Source: Flavobacterium aquiphilum
GTDB taxonomy: Bacteria > Bacteroidota > Bacteroidia > Flavobacteriales > Flavobacteriaceae
NCBI RefSeq assembly: GCF_027111335.1
Contig: NZ_CP114288.1
Coordinates: 3,782,001-3,846,000 of the forward strand
Direction: 5' to 3'
Length of the DNA: 64,000 nt
Positions within the stretch are counted from its first letter, which is position 1. Each line of letters begins with the position of its first letter. The notes below the pieces were generated by a model. It had not been told where the DNA came from, made no database searches, and saw only the letters and a list, made by a program, of their open reading frames with translations. Position numbers and translations under genes: made by a program. Below, one piece after another: positions 32,755 through 43,300 of the stretch.

Positions 32755-34833
32755 ATGTCAAAAATATTTTTTTTTACAGGAGAAAATTCCATAGCAATAA
32801 ATCAATTAGCAGAAAATGCTTTTGGGCCAATGAGTGATTCAGGAACTAACGAAAGGTATAATCTTCAAAATAGATTTTCACTTAATGCTGATGCCCCTGC
32901 TTATGCAATTACAAAATCCCTTGTTTTAGCAATACCAGATGCTGGCAACTCCAATTTGTTAAACATTACACTATTACCATTAAACGCATATTCCAGTGGA
33001 TTCCCCATTAAATTGTTTATTTACAGAGGTATAAAAAAATCCTCTTTGATTGATGGTAATGGTAAAATTCAAGCAACCGATAATTCCTGGGACAATGATA
33101 ATATCCTTAAAGTTATTAAAAAGGTTCAGGATAAATTAAACGAAGAGAATAATACTAATTTAATAGCGGATTCCAATAGTCTAGGTTTGCAATTTTCGGA
33201 GCTTCCTGACACTACGTTTATCGAAAAAATATTTTTTGATGATACCGATAATTTTCATCCTTTAATTGTAGATGCCGGTTGTCAAATTGGAAAATTTTCT
33301 GGAGGAACAACTGATCTTGCAGGAATTGAAGTTATACTGGATATGATAGGTTATGAACCTCAATTAAAGTTATTAAAAGCTTCGCAGCATATTTTTGAAA
33401 TTCCAAAATTAATTTTAGGCAATAGTTTGACAGAAACTGAAAAGCTAAAAGCAAAATTTAATAATAGATTTCAAAAAGAAGAAGTTCTCACTTATCTTGA
33501 TATAACCGCATTCTATGGGGCAACCAAAAATCAAGGATTGAGAGTAAAAGGAACTGATAATGGAGATAATTTTTTAAATAAATTTTACAATAAAAATATT
33601 GTTTACATTGACATCAGGGACGATTGGGGCTTTTCATACAATCACTTCTTTAAATTCAAAGATGAGTTAAATGTTGGTTTTTATTCTGCAGATAGCGCTA
33701 TCAAAGATCCTGTGTATTCTGGCATGAATTATTATACTAATTGGCCAATTCTTAAAATTACAGATCAAGTTTATAACAATAGTAAGAAGTGGTTTTATAT
33801 CAAAATTCCTATCGGAATTGGAAGCCCTGAAAACGCAAATTTCGTATCATCTTATGTCGGCAAAATTTCGACTGTAGTTGACACAACGCAAAAAAAACAC
33901 TTTATAATTGCTGATGGTAATGGCAGTAATTCGATAATGCTTGAGGAATCTGAAGCGATTAAACTAAAAAACTGGAAACATGATGATAATAAATTAGGGG
34001 CAAATTACTTCCTTCTAAAAAAATCTACAAAAGGAAATAGTAATAATAATGAGTATCAAAATTTACCATCGATATGGGATAATCTTTTCTCGTTAAAGAT
34101 GAATAATATTTTTGGGTTTGATGATTTAATTGATGGTGACTTTAGAGTATACACTTACTCCTCTATTAACTCTCCAATAGTTATAGATTCTAAAAGAGGT
34201 GAAGCTTACTTACCTACTTCAGGAATCGCTATCGATAAAAATCATGTGACATTTTTTTCTTATAAAGATGAGGTTGTATATAAAGAAACAACAAGTAAAG
34301 CAGATAATCCTGTTGCATTGATTGGTAAAGGTAAATTTAATTTAAAATTTGACACTGCTGATTACGATTACGAAAATGCAACAGATCCACACATTGGCTT
34401 TTTGAATCAAATTGTAAAAACTTCTAAAATTGGAAACTTTGAGCTGAATAAATTCTCAGTTACTGATTCAGAAAGCAACAATGCTGTTAGATTTCTTTCA
34501 TACTCAAGATCTGGAGATTATAGTGAGAATGATATTGTTTTTGAGACTTTTGAAACTATTACTTTCACTCATGAAGAGTACAATGCATTAAAAGCATATC
34601 AGCAAAATCTAAATAATGAGTTTCCTAATCATCCAGCGTATATAAAATGTAAGGAGTATAACTTCACCGAATATTCAAAATTTGCAGTAGAAGAATATAC
34701 TCTAACATTAGGAGTGCCATTACTAATTGAAAACGAAGACACTTCTTTACTTTATGTTGATATCAGTGATTCAATTGATGATATCACATACAATAATTTA
34801 CCCATTAGCTTCACTAGTGCAGCTGTAGACTAA
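32755..34833 (+). CDS. 692-residue protein of unknown function
   Basis: No signal peptide and no recognised domain. The start MSKIFFFTGENSIAINQLAE is followed by beta-rich sequence; residues about 320-380 and 455-520 look like alternating strands (for example KWFYIKIPIGIGSP, YLPTSGIAIDKNHVTFFSYK). It is slightly acidic, without Cys clusters or transmembrane helices. It follows the lysis cassette and precedes the 1239-residue protein by 25 bp, so the two are probably made together. A structural or effector part of a phage-like particle is possible but unproven. Confidence 0.7.
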   Translation: MSKIFFFTGENSIAINQLAENAFGPMSDSGTNERYNLQNRFSLNADAPAYAITKSLVLAIPDAGNSNLLNITLLPLNAYSSGFPIKLFIYRGIKKSSLIDGNGKIQATDNSWDNDNILKVIKKVQDKLNEENNTNLIADSNSLGLQFSELPDTTFIEKIFFDDTDNFHPLIVDAGCQIGKFSGGTTDLAGIEVILDMIGYEPQLKLLKASQHIFEIPKLILGNSLTETEKLKAKFNNRFQKEEVLTYLDITAFYGATKNQGLRVKGTDNGDNFLNKFYNKNIVYIDIRDDWGFSYNHFFKFKDELNVGFYSADSAIKDPVYSGMNYYTNWPILKITDQVYNNSKKWFYIKIPIGIGSPENANFVSSYVGKISTVVDTTQKKHFIIADGNGSNSIMLEESEAIKLKNWKHDDNKLGANYFLLKKSTKGNSNNNEYQNLPSIWDNLFSLKMNNIFGFDDLIDGDFRVYTYSSINSPIVIDSKRGEAYLPTSGIAIDKNHVTFFSYKDEVVYKETTSKADNPVALIGKGKFNLKFDTADYDYENATDPHIGFLNQIVKTSKIGNFELNKFSVTDSESNNAVRFLSYSRSGDYSENDIVFETFETITFTHEEYNALKAYQQNLNNEFPNHPAYIKCKEYNFTEYSKFAVEEYTLTLGVPLLIENEDTSLLYVDISDSIDDITYNNLPISFTSAAVD

Positions 34834-34858
34834 AATTAAATAATAAAGATTATTAATT

Positions 34859-37800
34859 ATGCCAATATACACATCCAAAAACGCTATAAACAACGTTCCT
34901 CTAGCTGAAAAAAATCAAACTAACAATGATGGCGGAGGTAAACTTCACTGTTTACTTTTCCAAGACAATTCCCGTTTAGTAGATATAGCTAGAGGCGGTA
35001 TAAAAACATCTCCATTAAAAATTGGAGATGAAAATGAAGCTGTTAGATTAGTTAAGGTTGCATTAAATTTTATTGATGAAAGGGATGATCTATACCCTGA
35101 ATATAATATTTCTGAACTAGATGTGAACTCATATAAATTTGACTCAAATCTAAAAGATGCAATTACTCTCTTTCAAGAAAAGTTTAATATTCCGATTACA
35201 AGTGTGATCGATTGTATAACAATACTAAAAATAGATAGTAAATTTCTGGGAGATGAATTTTTCGATGTTCAAAGAAAAAAATATATCGGAAAGTCAAGTA
35301 ATAAGGAATTTAGTTTCGTACAACAATCTCTTACAAATAATAAATATGAATATTCAATCTCATTTCGTGAAAATGACCAACCTATTAAAATTGAATTAGA
35401 TACGGTTCTTAAAGGAAAAATAGTTCGAAAAGATATTCTTGTTAATGATAAAATTTTAAATATCGATTTATCAAATAAGACCAAAAATGAAATTCTAAAT
35501 AAACCTGAAGTCCAGCAAATATTCTCAAGTTATAATATTGACGGTCAGAATTTTATCGCAATTCTTAATCCCGCAGAAACTAAAGTTCAATACAGTACCG
35601 CAAATAGTCATACTAATACTTATATACTAGATTACCCGGAAGAAGAAGAAAACACCCCTCCGTTATTATTTGATGACGAAGATGCCAAATTACATAAAAT
35701 AGAAGAAGGTGACTCTCCTGAAAAAATAATTCTTGATAATTATTATGGAGGTGGCGGTTCCCCGATTATGGATCCATATAACAACACTGTAATATTTACT
35801 CTTCCCGAAAGAAAGGCATTCCCTGTCGCGAAAAGAAAATATGATGCCCGTTTTCAGTTCTATCTTAATTTGTTATATTACTATAATTCAGAAGAAAAAG
35901 GTTCAGATATAAAAGAATGGGGACTAGTTAAAACTGGTAATTATCAAAGATATCCTATAAGTCATCTTAATAACATTAATATTTTTGCAAATGAGTTTGA
36001 CGAAGACTCTCCATATACTGCATTACCCAATTATTATCGTTTTTTAAGCGAAATGGAAAGATTAAATCCTAATAGTAAAATTGAGTTTGACAGCAATGGG
36101 AATACAACTTCATTTTCGACTATTAAAGGAAAAAACATTAGAATTCCTTCCAGAAAATTTGCCGATTCAATGTATTATTTTCTAAACTTCAGGCCAAATG
36201 AAATGTTAACGCCTGTGGCTGTTCCTACTGATACTCCAGATGAAGAACCTTCATCTGTTATGGATTACGTTATTGATCAAGCCTTAGATTTTTTCATTAA
36301 TAAAGCAGGAGATGCTCTCGTGGATATTGTTGAGACTGGTTTAGATTATGTTGACGAAGTAGTAGATGATGCAATCGCATTGTATAAGGAAGCAGCAGAG
36401 TTTTTTAAAAAAGCATATAATTTTGCTATTGACGTTTTAACTAAATATTGGCCAAGAGGGCTTGGCGGTACTATCGCAATTGGAGGAAGTATTACTTGGG
36501 GAATTCCAATTCAAACAAAAGGGAATGTAGAAAGAAGCCTTTCTAGAAAAATGTCCAAAGAAAAAGAATTAATAATTGTCTATAGTACTCAATCAACATT
36601 TGGTGTCGGAGCTGATGTAGCAGTCGGAACTAGTCTGGGTTTACATACAGGAGGACATGGTACATCTCAGAAAAAATTTGGTTTAAATGTTGGAGCAGGT
36701 GTAGGAAAATCATATGATATCAAAATTGGAAATGAATATGAATTTCCGGTTAGAAAAGAGGAAACGGCATTATTAACTATGATTATTAATGTTTTTGGAG
36801 GTACACTGGTAAATGCTACAGCTGATGTTTTAGAATATTTTGATGTCATAAACTTAAATCCAAGACAATACTTAACAAAATTTGAAGTTTCTTTTGAGAA
36901 AAGCCTTACTGGCTGGGCTGGCGCACAAGTAGGAGTTGATACAGGAGATGGTATTAGCACACCAACACAAAACCAAGATACACTAGCTCAACAAGATAAC
37001 AATAGAGGTTATGGTTTTATAGATAATATTTTCAATAAATTACCAGGTATGGGCGCTACAGGTGAAGCAGCTTTTAAAAGTGGCGTTGCTTTTAGCTATG
37101 AGGTAGACTATGGGGACAACCCTTTAACTAAGAATCATGAAGGCAGGGTTTTTAAGACTATCGAGATTGATACAAACTATTATTCCCAAAATACTTTAAG
37201 TTTTGGGCTATTAGGAAGCTTTTTAAAAAAATTATTTATAAAATTACTTCCTGGAGCAGACTTGGTAGGAGCCTTTTTTAATGCATTGTCATTTGATGAA
37301 GGAACGATGTTTGGAGTCAAGTATAGCTTAGAAAGAGTTGGTTCAGCTGATTCTCTAGGTCCTGGTGATTTCGATTTTACTGGTCAAAATGTCATTGTCG
37401 ACACTCTCAGTGGTCATTCTATAAAATATTCTAGCCCAGGAGAAAAAGTAATCAAACAAATTTCATTGTATTATAGCACATTTACAGGAGATGTAAATTC
37501 TCTCTGTCAACCTGGTACTGAAATAAAATACAACTTTAATGTAGGTACTTTATATCAAATGATTAAGGATAGAGAGACTTATGACTATAGCTTTGAAAAC
37601 GTATTATCATTATTCAGAAGTATAGAATTTCATAAAAAAGTTGGTGTATTAAATATTAACACGGGACAAACCAAACTTGTCCGTGTAAAAATGCCTGATA
37701 AAAACCTTACTGCTCAAATTGTGAGTGCACATAGAGATAGAGCAAAACCGGAAGTCGAATTAATTTCTAGAATGTTAGAACAATCTTTAAAATTGAGTAA

Positions 37801-38578
37801 ATCAAACACATTTTTCGCAGGTGGATTAGCCATTGATGTAAAAATGGAATTAGAAATAAGTCTACTAGCAAAAGCAATAAAATTTTACTTAAAAAAATTA
37901 AATTATAAGTATAAATCTTTAAGCAATAGAACTCTAAGAAATAGATTCGAAAAAGAACTGGAAAACCAAAGATTGAAGATTCATAATGCAATTAGAGCCA
38001 AAGCAAAACTTAATCAAACCAACACTGAAAATCAAGTCATAGCTGAATTAGGAGCTGATTATTATGACAAACTTTTTGATGATAACGTTACCGGAATTTA
38101 TCCTGGCAGCAATATTGTTGGTTTAAACGTTGTAATGGATCAATATATAAATTCGGCATCTGAAGTAGATTATCTAACAGCTTTAATCAGATTTTTAAAA
38201 GGAATTAAACCTTTTAGTCTTTACATGAATAATATAAAAAGATTAGGAGAAGATGATCTTGATTATGGCATAACTAAAATTATAGATTATTTTAATTTTA
38301 TTGCTACTTTAGCGCAGCTTGATGTAACATTAGAAGCAAAAGCTGGGGCAAGTTTTGGAGGAACTGTAAAAGCGGGAGAAGGAGCAACTATAGGAGCAAC
38401 ACTTGAGGCATTGGCTGAAATAAACTATCAAGCTCAATTATATAAGAATGGAAATCTAACATTTTTGGATCCTCAAGATCCTTTACGAATTGTTTACGAA
38501 GAAATCCGTAGTTTGTTAGGTTTTCAAAAAGAAAATAAGCGTATTGCAGCAAAAACAATATTACAGGTCTTAAAGTAG
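34859..38578 (+). CDS. 1239-residue protein with PG-binding-like and LysM-like N-terminal segments
   Basis: Residues about 45-125 resemble a PG_binding_1 domain (LKIGDENEAVRLVKVALNFI, then ITLFQEKFNIPITSVIDCIT). Residues about 277-430 resemble an extended LysM-like unit (HKIEEGDSPEKIILDNYY and KGKNIRIPSRKFADSMYYFL). After an amphipathic helical stretch (about 455-530) there is a glycine-rich, alternating segment (ITWGIPIQTKG, GVGADVAVGTSLGLHTGGHG, GLNVGAGVGKSYDI) that looks like membrane-active or barrel-forming sequence. The C-terminal half is mixed. There is no signal peptide. It could be a cell-wall-attaching, pore-forming effector of a tail-like particle; that is inference. Confidence 0.7.
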   Translation: MPIYTSKNAINNVPLAEKNQTNNDGGGKLHCLLFQDNSRLVDIARGGIKTSPLKIGDENEAVRLVKVALNFIDERDDLYPEYNISELDVNSYKFDSNLKDAITLFQEKFNIPITSVIDCITILKIDSKFLGDEFFDVQRKKYIGKSSNKEFSFVQQSLTNNKYEYSISFRENDQPIKIELDTVLKGKIVRKDILVNDKILNIDLSNKTKNEILNKPEVQQIFSSYNIDGQNFIAILNPAETKVQYSTANSHTNTYILDYPEEEENTPPLLFDDEDAKLHKIEEGDSPEKIILDNYYGGGGSPIMDPYNNTVIFTLPERKAFPVAKRKYDARFQFYLNLLYYYNSEEKGSDIKEWGLVKTGNYQRYPISHLNNINIFANEFDEDSPYTALPNYYRFLSEMERLNPNSKIEFDSNGNTTSFSTIKGKNIRIPSRKFADSMYYFLNFRPNEMLTPVAVPTDTPDEEPSSVMDYVIDQALDFFINKAGDALVDIVETGLDYVDEVVDDAIALYKEAAEFFKKAYNFAIDVLTKYWPRGLGGTIAIGGSITWGIPIQTKGNVERSLSRKMSKEKELIIVYSTQSTFGVGADVAVGTSLGLHTGGHGTSQKKFGLNVGAGVGKSYDIKIGNEYEFPVRKEETALLTMIINVFGGTLVNATADVLEYFDVINLNPRQYLTKFEVSFEKSLTGWAGAQVGVDTGDGISTPTQNQDTLAQQDNNRGYGFIDNIFNKLPGMGATGEAAFKSGVAFSYEVDYGDNPLTKNHEGRVFKTIEIDTNYYSQNTLSFGLLGSFLKKLFIKLLPGADLVGAFFNALSFDEGTMFGVKYSLERVGSADSLGPGDFDFTGQNVIVDTLSGHSIKYSSPGEKVIKQISLYYSTFTGDVNSLCQPGTEIKYNFNVGTLYQMIKDRETYDYSFENVLSLFRSIEFHKKVGVLNINTGQTKLVRVKMPDKNLTAQIVSAHRDRAKPEVELISRMLEQSLKLSKSNTFFAGGLAIDVKMELEISLLAKAIKFYLKKLNYKYKSLSNRTLRNRFEKELENQRLKIHNAIRAKAKLNQTNTENQVIAELGADYYDKLFDDNVTGIYPGSNIVGLNVVMDQYINSASEVDYLTALIRFLKGIKPFSLYMNNIKRLGEDDLDYGITKIIDYFNFIATLAQLDVTLEAKAGASFGGTVKAGEGATIGATLEALAEINYQAQLYKNGNLTFLDPQDPLRIVYEEIRSLLGFQKENKRIAAKTILQVLK

Positions 38579-38583
38579 TAATT

Positions 38584-39723
38584 ATGAGAAAACCATTTTA
38601 TTTTATTTTCGTTTATTTAACATTGTTCTCAACAACATTTTTAAACGGGCAGAATTCAAAAAGATATAATCTAATTCATTTTGAAAAAAATGAAATGAAT
38701 ATAAAAGGCCATGTTAAATCATTACAAACCTACTATTCGAAAATCAATGAAAATCTGCCTAAAAAAGTTAAAAATGAAATAAAAGTAAACAATGCAGCAA
38801 TTTGGGTTTATAAGTATTTAGAGCTTTACAAAAATGGCCATCCAAAAATCAGTATAAGTAACATTCCTGATTTTGGTCTAACAAATCTTCCCTTTAAGGG
38901 CCTTAATGTTGATATTTATAATTATGAAAATAAAGATCTAGAAAAAAAAGAAGCTATAAAATCGGGCTATAGAAAATATAATCAAAACACCGATTATTTT
39001 ATACTATTGAAACCAAACGTTGATAGATACTACTTTTCTAAAGTTCTTGATGATTCTAGTGTTCTGATTGATCAAAAAAATTTAATTCAAGACCTTTATG
39101 TCTACAATTATGACAGCAAAGGTCGTATAAAAGAAGAATTACAATATGTTTTAAATCCATCAGATACAATCCCACTTAAGAAATACAACCCGAAGTACTT
39201 TGATGTTAAAATATTATTCTTTTACAACGACAAAGACCAGGTTATAAGCCAAAAAATTGTTTCAGGCCCAGAGAATGAAGAACAAATAAAATCTCATTCA
39301 TTTGATGCACTAAATACCGAATATGAATTTTGTAGTGATTTACAATTGAAGTATAAATACGATAACCAAGGGCGTATGGCTCAAGCGTTGCTTTATGGTG
39401 ATGGAAAAACTATATCTAAAGAAGATTATATCTATCATGCTACAAAAGACTATGTAGAAAAAGTAAAATTTTATGTTTCAGGAGCAGGAGAAATATCCAA
39501 TCCCACCAAAAATTTTGTGAAGACTTATAATGAACAAGGTGATATGATTGAAAAAGAATTTATCCTTGATTTTCCTGAACAAACTCTTGATGTTAAAAAA
39601 CTCTACTACACCTACGAATACGACAACCATAACAACTGGATAAAATGCAACATGTTTCTTGAAGGAACACCTGATGGAGAACCAACTTTGGTTGCCGAAA
39701 GAAAAATCGAATACTACAATTAG
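38584..39723 (+). CDS. Exported YD-repeat-like protein
   Basis: A 379-residue protein with a signal peptide (about 1-22, ending TFLNGQ). Several segments have the YD/RHS look: YVYNYDSKGRIKEELQYVL, LKYKYDNQGRMAQALLYGDG, YTYEYDNHNNWIKCNMFLEG. It is the only protein with a cleavable signal in this part of the block and starts 5 bp after the 1239-residue gene, so it is coupled to it. One thought is a periplasmic immunity or partner protein for that large neighbour; the sequence alone does not show this. Confidence 0.7.
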   Translation: MRKPFYFIFVYLTLFSTTFLNGQNSKRYNLIHFEKNEMNIKGHVKSLQTYYSKINENLPKKVKNEIKVNNAAIWVYKYLELYKNGHPKISISNIPDFGLTNLPFKGLNVDIYNYENKDLEKKEAIKSGYRKYNQNTDYFILLKPNVDRYYFSKVLDDSSVLIDQKNLIQDLYVYNYDSKGRIKEELQYVLNPSDTIPLKKYNPKYFDVKILFFYNDKDQVISQKIVSGPENEEQIKSHSFDALNTEYEFCSDLQLKYKYDNQGRMAQALLYGDGKTISKEDYIYHATKDYVEKVKFYVSGAGEISNPTKNFVKTYNEQGDMIEKEFILDFPEQTLDVKKLYYTYEYDNHNNWIKCNMFLEGTPDGEPTLVAERKIEYYN

Positions 39724-40349
39724 TTTTTTACAAAACACTATCTCAATACTGCGCTTAAGTTTTAGGTGCAGTAAAAGGTAGTTTTATGCTGCTTTTAAAG
39801 AAGACTTCTTTTCTACATACTTCATTTCATAGAGGTAATACATTAAAATTCTCTTTGCTTTTAACAGCAAACATTCATTTCATCTTTTCAAAAAAAAACA
39901 TAATTGTTCACCTTCTGAACAACTGTGTTAAGTCTTAAAATACAATTGTTCAGTGACCTTGCATCCGTTTTTTTAGACCTGTTTTTTTTCAAATATTTGC
40001 AATGTGAAAAAGAAACAACTATCAAAATTAAAAGCAAAATTCACATATAAAACACAATTTTCTGATTTAGACAAAAAGACTTAACAACAATGTTTTTTAA
40101 CTAACTATTGAAACAATTAAAAATTCATGGTCATAACACCATTAAAAAACACAACTACCTAAGGAACAGGTAAAACACAACACAAAAACACATTTCAAAA
40201 TTATTTTGTCCTCTCTTGCACGAAAGGAATACACTCTACCTATGCCTAATTTCTAACAGAAACATTTGGAGAGAATTACAGCAAGATTTTAAACAAAAAA
40301 TGGAATGAGTTTGTGTAAACCACTAACAACAGAAAATAAATTTTAGAAT
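39724..40349. other. Intergenic region before the giant-protein operon
   Basis: No gene is visible in these 626 bases. They contain promoter-like element B (39930-40011, listed). About 340 bases lie between its -7-like box and the next start codon, an unusually long leader. A weak hairpin (ACTGC/GCAGT at about 39747-39772) follows the previous gene. Confidence 0.55.
39930..40011 (+). promoter_or_regulatory. Structured promoter-like element B, upstream of the giant-protein operon
   Basis: Matches element A at 31225-31307. The stem AAGTCTTAAA (39930-39939) pairs with TTTAGACCT (39972-39980) allowing small bulges; its bases differ from those of element A, but pairing is kept. ACCTTGCAT is at 39956-39964 and AATATTTGCAAT at 39992-40003, again 27 bases apart. 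The shared signals imply that both operons answer to the same regulator or sigma factor. Confidence 0.6.
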
Positions 40350-43300
40350 ATGTCAAATCAAATAATGCACCCCTCGTTAAGCCAATTATTACCATTAGAC
40401 AAAATCCCTAATGAATTAGAGGCAATCAGAGATGCCCTCGCAAGTCTTTTTGATTCTGTTTTTGTCAAAGATTTAATTGCCAGCCAAAGTTATGACAACT
40501 CTTCTGGTTTTTATAGCATGACATTAACCACTTACAATTCACTTGGACTTGATATTCCGCTAGCGCAAGATTTAAAGCTGGTTTTGAATCCAACTGTCGA
40601 TGGCAATACTGAAATTCCAATCAGTTTTGATTACTCTTGGATTATTCTAAAGTACATCAATGATTTCAATTTTGAATCATTTGACAATACTATTGAATCC
40701 GTATTACGTATTCTTTTTGAATTAGCAGAAATCAACGAAAAAACATTTTTAAATGAACTTATTAATACTTTTTATCCTGGTGCTAATGCATTAGTAGATT
40801 TTGTTAATCAGTTTAATAGCGTACACACAGACGCTTTAGCAACTTTAAACGACCCAAATGCATCCTTTGATAATCAGGTAGAACATTTGTCACAGCAAAT
40901 AGGGAGTTTAGACATAGACTTGCTAAAATTTGCTTATGATAGTCTTCTAAATGTAGGAAATGAAGGATTAGATCGTTTGAAAAAATTATTTGCCCGCTAT
41001 TTCGATAATATTGAAAAAAATATCAAAGAAGCCTTAACTCTTCAGTTTAGAATGGCTATCAACGAAATTAGTGTAGGATTACAATTTCCTCATAAATGGT
41101 TACAGCCTGTTTATACCGGTGTGGAAAATATTCCCAACTTAACTTTAGATCAGCCATTACCTGACAACTATTTCAGCTACTTAAAATTCGATGTAGGAAA
41201 TTTAGAATATTCTTCAAACAGAGGTTTTATTTTTAACAATATCAGTGCCTTTAGTTTAAATCGATCAATGATTGGAAATACAGGATTAATTGCTGATTTC
41301 TCAGGGCTTAAAGTTGACTTAACTCGAGATAAAAACATCCCGGAAGCCGATGCTGATGGCAGAAGTTCTTCTTTCAGGGGTGTTTATGCTGAAAAGGCAA
41401 ATATCAAATTACCTGAAAAATGGTTTAAAAAAGACGGTGATACAACATTGCAGCTTTTAGGCAGACACTTATTAATTGGTACTGAAGGAGGAATTTCCGG
41501 AACTATAGGATTAGAAGCTCTCAACAATGAAAACCCTCCTGAAGAAAACGATCATATGTGGTTTAAATTGGCTAAAAGTTTCAGAGTTGGTTTTAACAAA
41601 TTTGATATAACATTCAAACAAAACAGGGTAATCTCCTCTAACATAAAGGGTGCAATAGAAATTAATAAATTAAACTATCCTAAAGATCATCCTGAGGCTG
41701 GTAAGCCTTTCCATGTAGACATCGAAGGTCACTTATATGATGACGGCGATTTTAACTTAACCGCTTCTTTTAATAATGCAAATGAGCCAAAAGCTAACTT
41801 ATTTGATCTGGTAAACTTCGATTTCCACAGTTTTGAACTTGGAAAACAGGATGACGATTATTATATAGGAACTTCTTGTTATGTGTCTTTCCCAGAAAAC
41901 ACATTAATTAATAAATTAACCAAAGGGCAAGGTTTTGACGTTGAGAAACTACGTATTTACAGCGATGGAAATATCGAAGTAGAAGGCGGTTCTATTCCGA
42001 TTCCAATTAGTTTGTCGGTAAATCTTGGACCTGTCCAGATGGCGGTGAGTAATATCAACTTTGGTTCTACTCAAATTAACGGACGTAAATATAATTTCTG
42101 GGGATTTGATGGTGCGATCAGTATCAATCCTTTAGGGCTAGATGCGCGTGGTGAAGGAGTTAAATACTACTACTCTACAGATGATGGTCCAAAAGAATCT
42201 TTCTTAAGAATTCAGACGATTGAAGTCGATTTGATGATTCCGGGAACGGCTACAGAAGAATCTGCTATGGCTATTATTCATGGAATGATTTCGCTTCCTC
42301 AGCCTGGAGTTTCTCCGGAATTCATGGGAGAAGTTTCCTTAAAATTACCAAAAGCAAAAATCACAGGAAGTGTAGGAATGCGTTTTGCGCCTAAATATCC
42401 AGCTTTCTTAGTAGATGCAAGTATTGAACTACCAACTGGTATTCCGCTTGGATTTATTTCGATTACCGGTTTCAGAGGTTTATTAGGATTTAGATATATC
42501 GCAACTAAACAAGCAGCAGGATTAACAACAGATAATTCATGGTACGAATTCTACAAACATCCAAAAGCGGGTATTAATATTCGAAAATTTAGTGGTCCGC
42601 CAGATTCTTTACAATATAAATCACCGTTTTCAATTGGAGCCGGTGCAACGTTTGAAACTACCGGAGGAACTATTCTGACGCTTCGAGCGATGCTGTTACT
42701 TTCTCTTCCAACCTTATTTTATATTGAGGCAGGTTTGAGTGTACTTAGTGATCGATTAGGGCCTATTGAGAAAGATCAAAGTACTCCTCCATTCTTTGCA
42801 ATGGTTGCCTTTGGTGACAACTCGCTTGAAATGGCAGCCGGAGCCGATTTCCAAATGCCTAAAGCAGGTGGAGAAATTATTCAGTTACATGCTTTATTAG
42901 AAGCTGGATTCTTCTTTAAAAATCAAAAACCCTGGTATATTAATCTTGGATCGAAGAAAGATCCGATTATGGCGAGAATCCTGACTTTGTTTACTGCTAA
43001 ATCCTTCCTGATGCTTTCGGCTCAGGGAATTGAAGCCGGTGCCAGATTAGATTTTAAACTGGAAAAAAGTTTTGGTCCTGCTAAAGTCAAATTGTGGGCT
43101 TACTTAGAAATGGGTGGAAAAATTTCATTCAAACGTCCGCAAATGGGTGGTTATATTGCTGCTGGTGGAGGAATTCAGATTAAAATCTGGATCATCAATG
43201 TCGAAATTGTACTAGATACTATTTTCTCTGTCGAATCATTCAAACCATTTCTTATTTATGCAAAACTAGAGTTAAGTGTTCGTGTCAAAATTTGTTTTGT

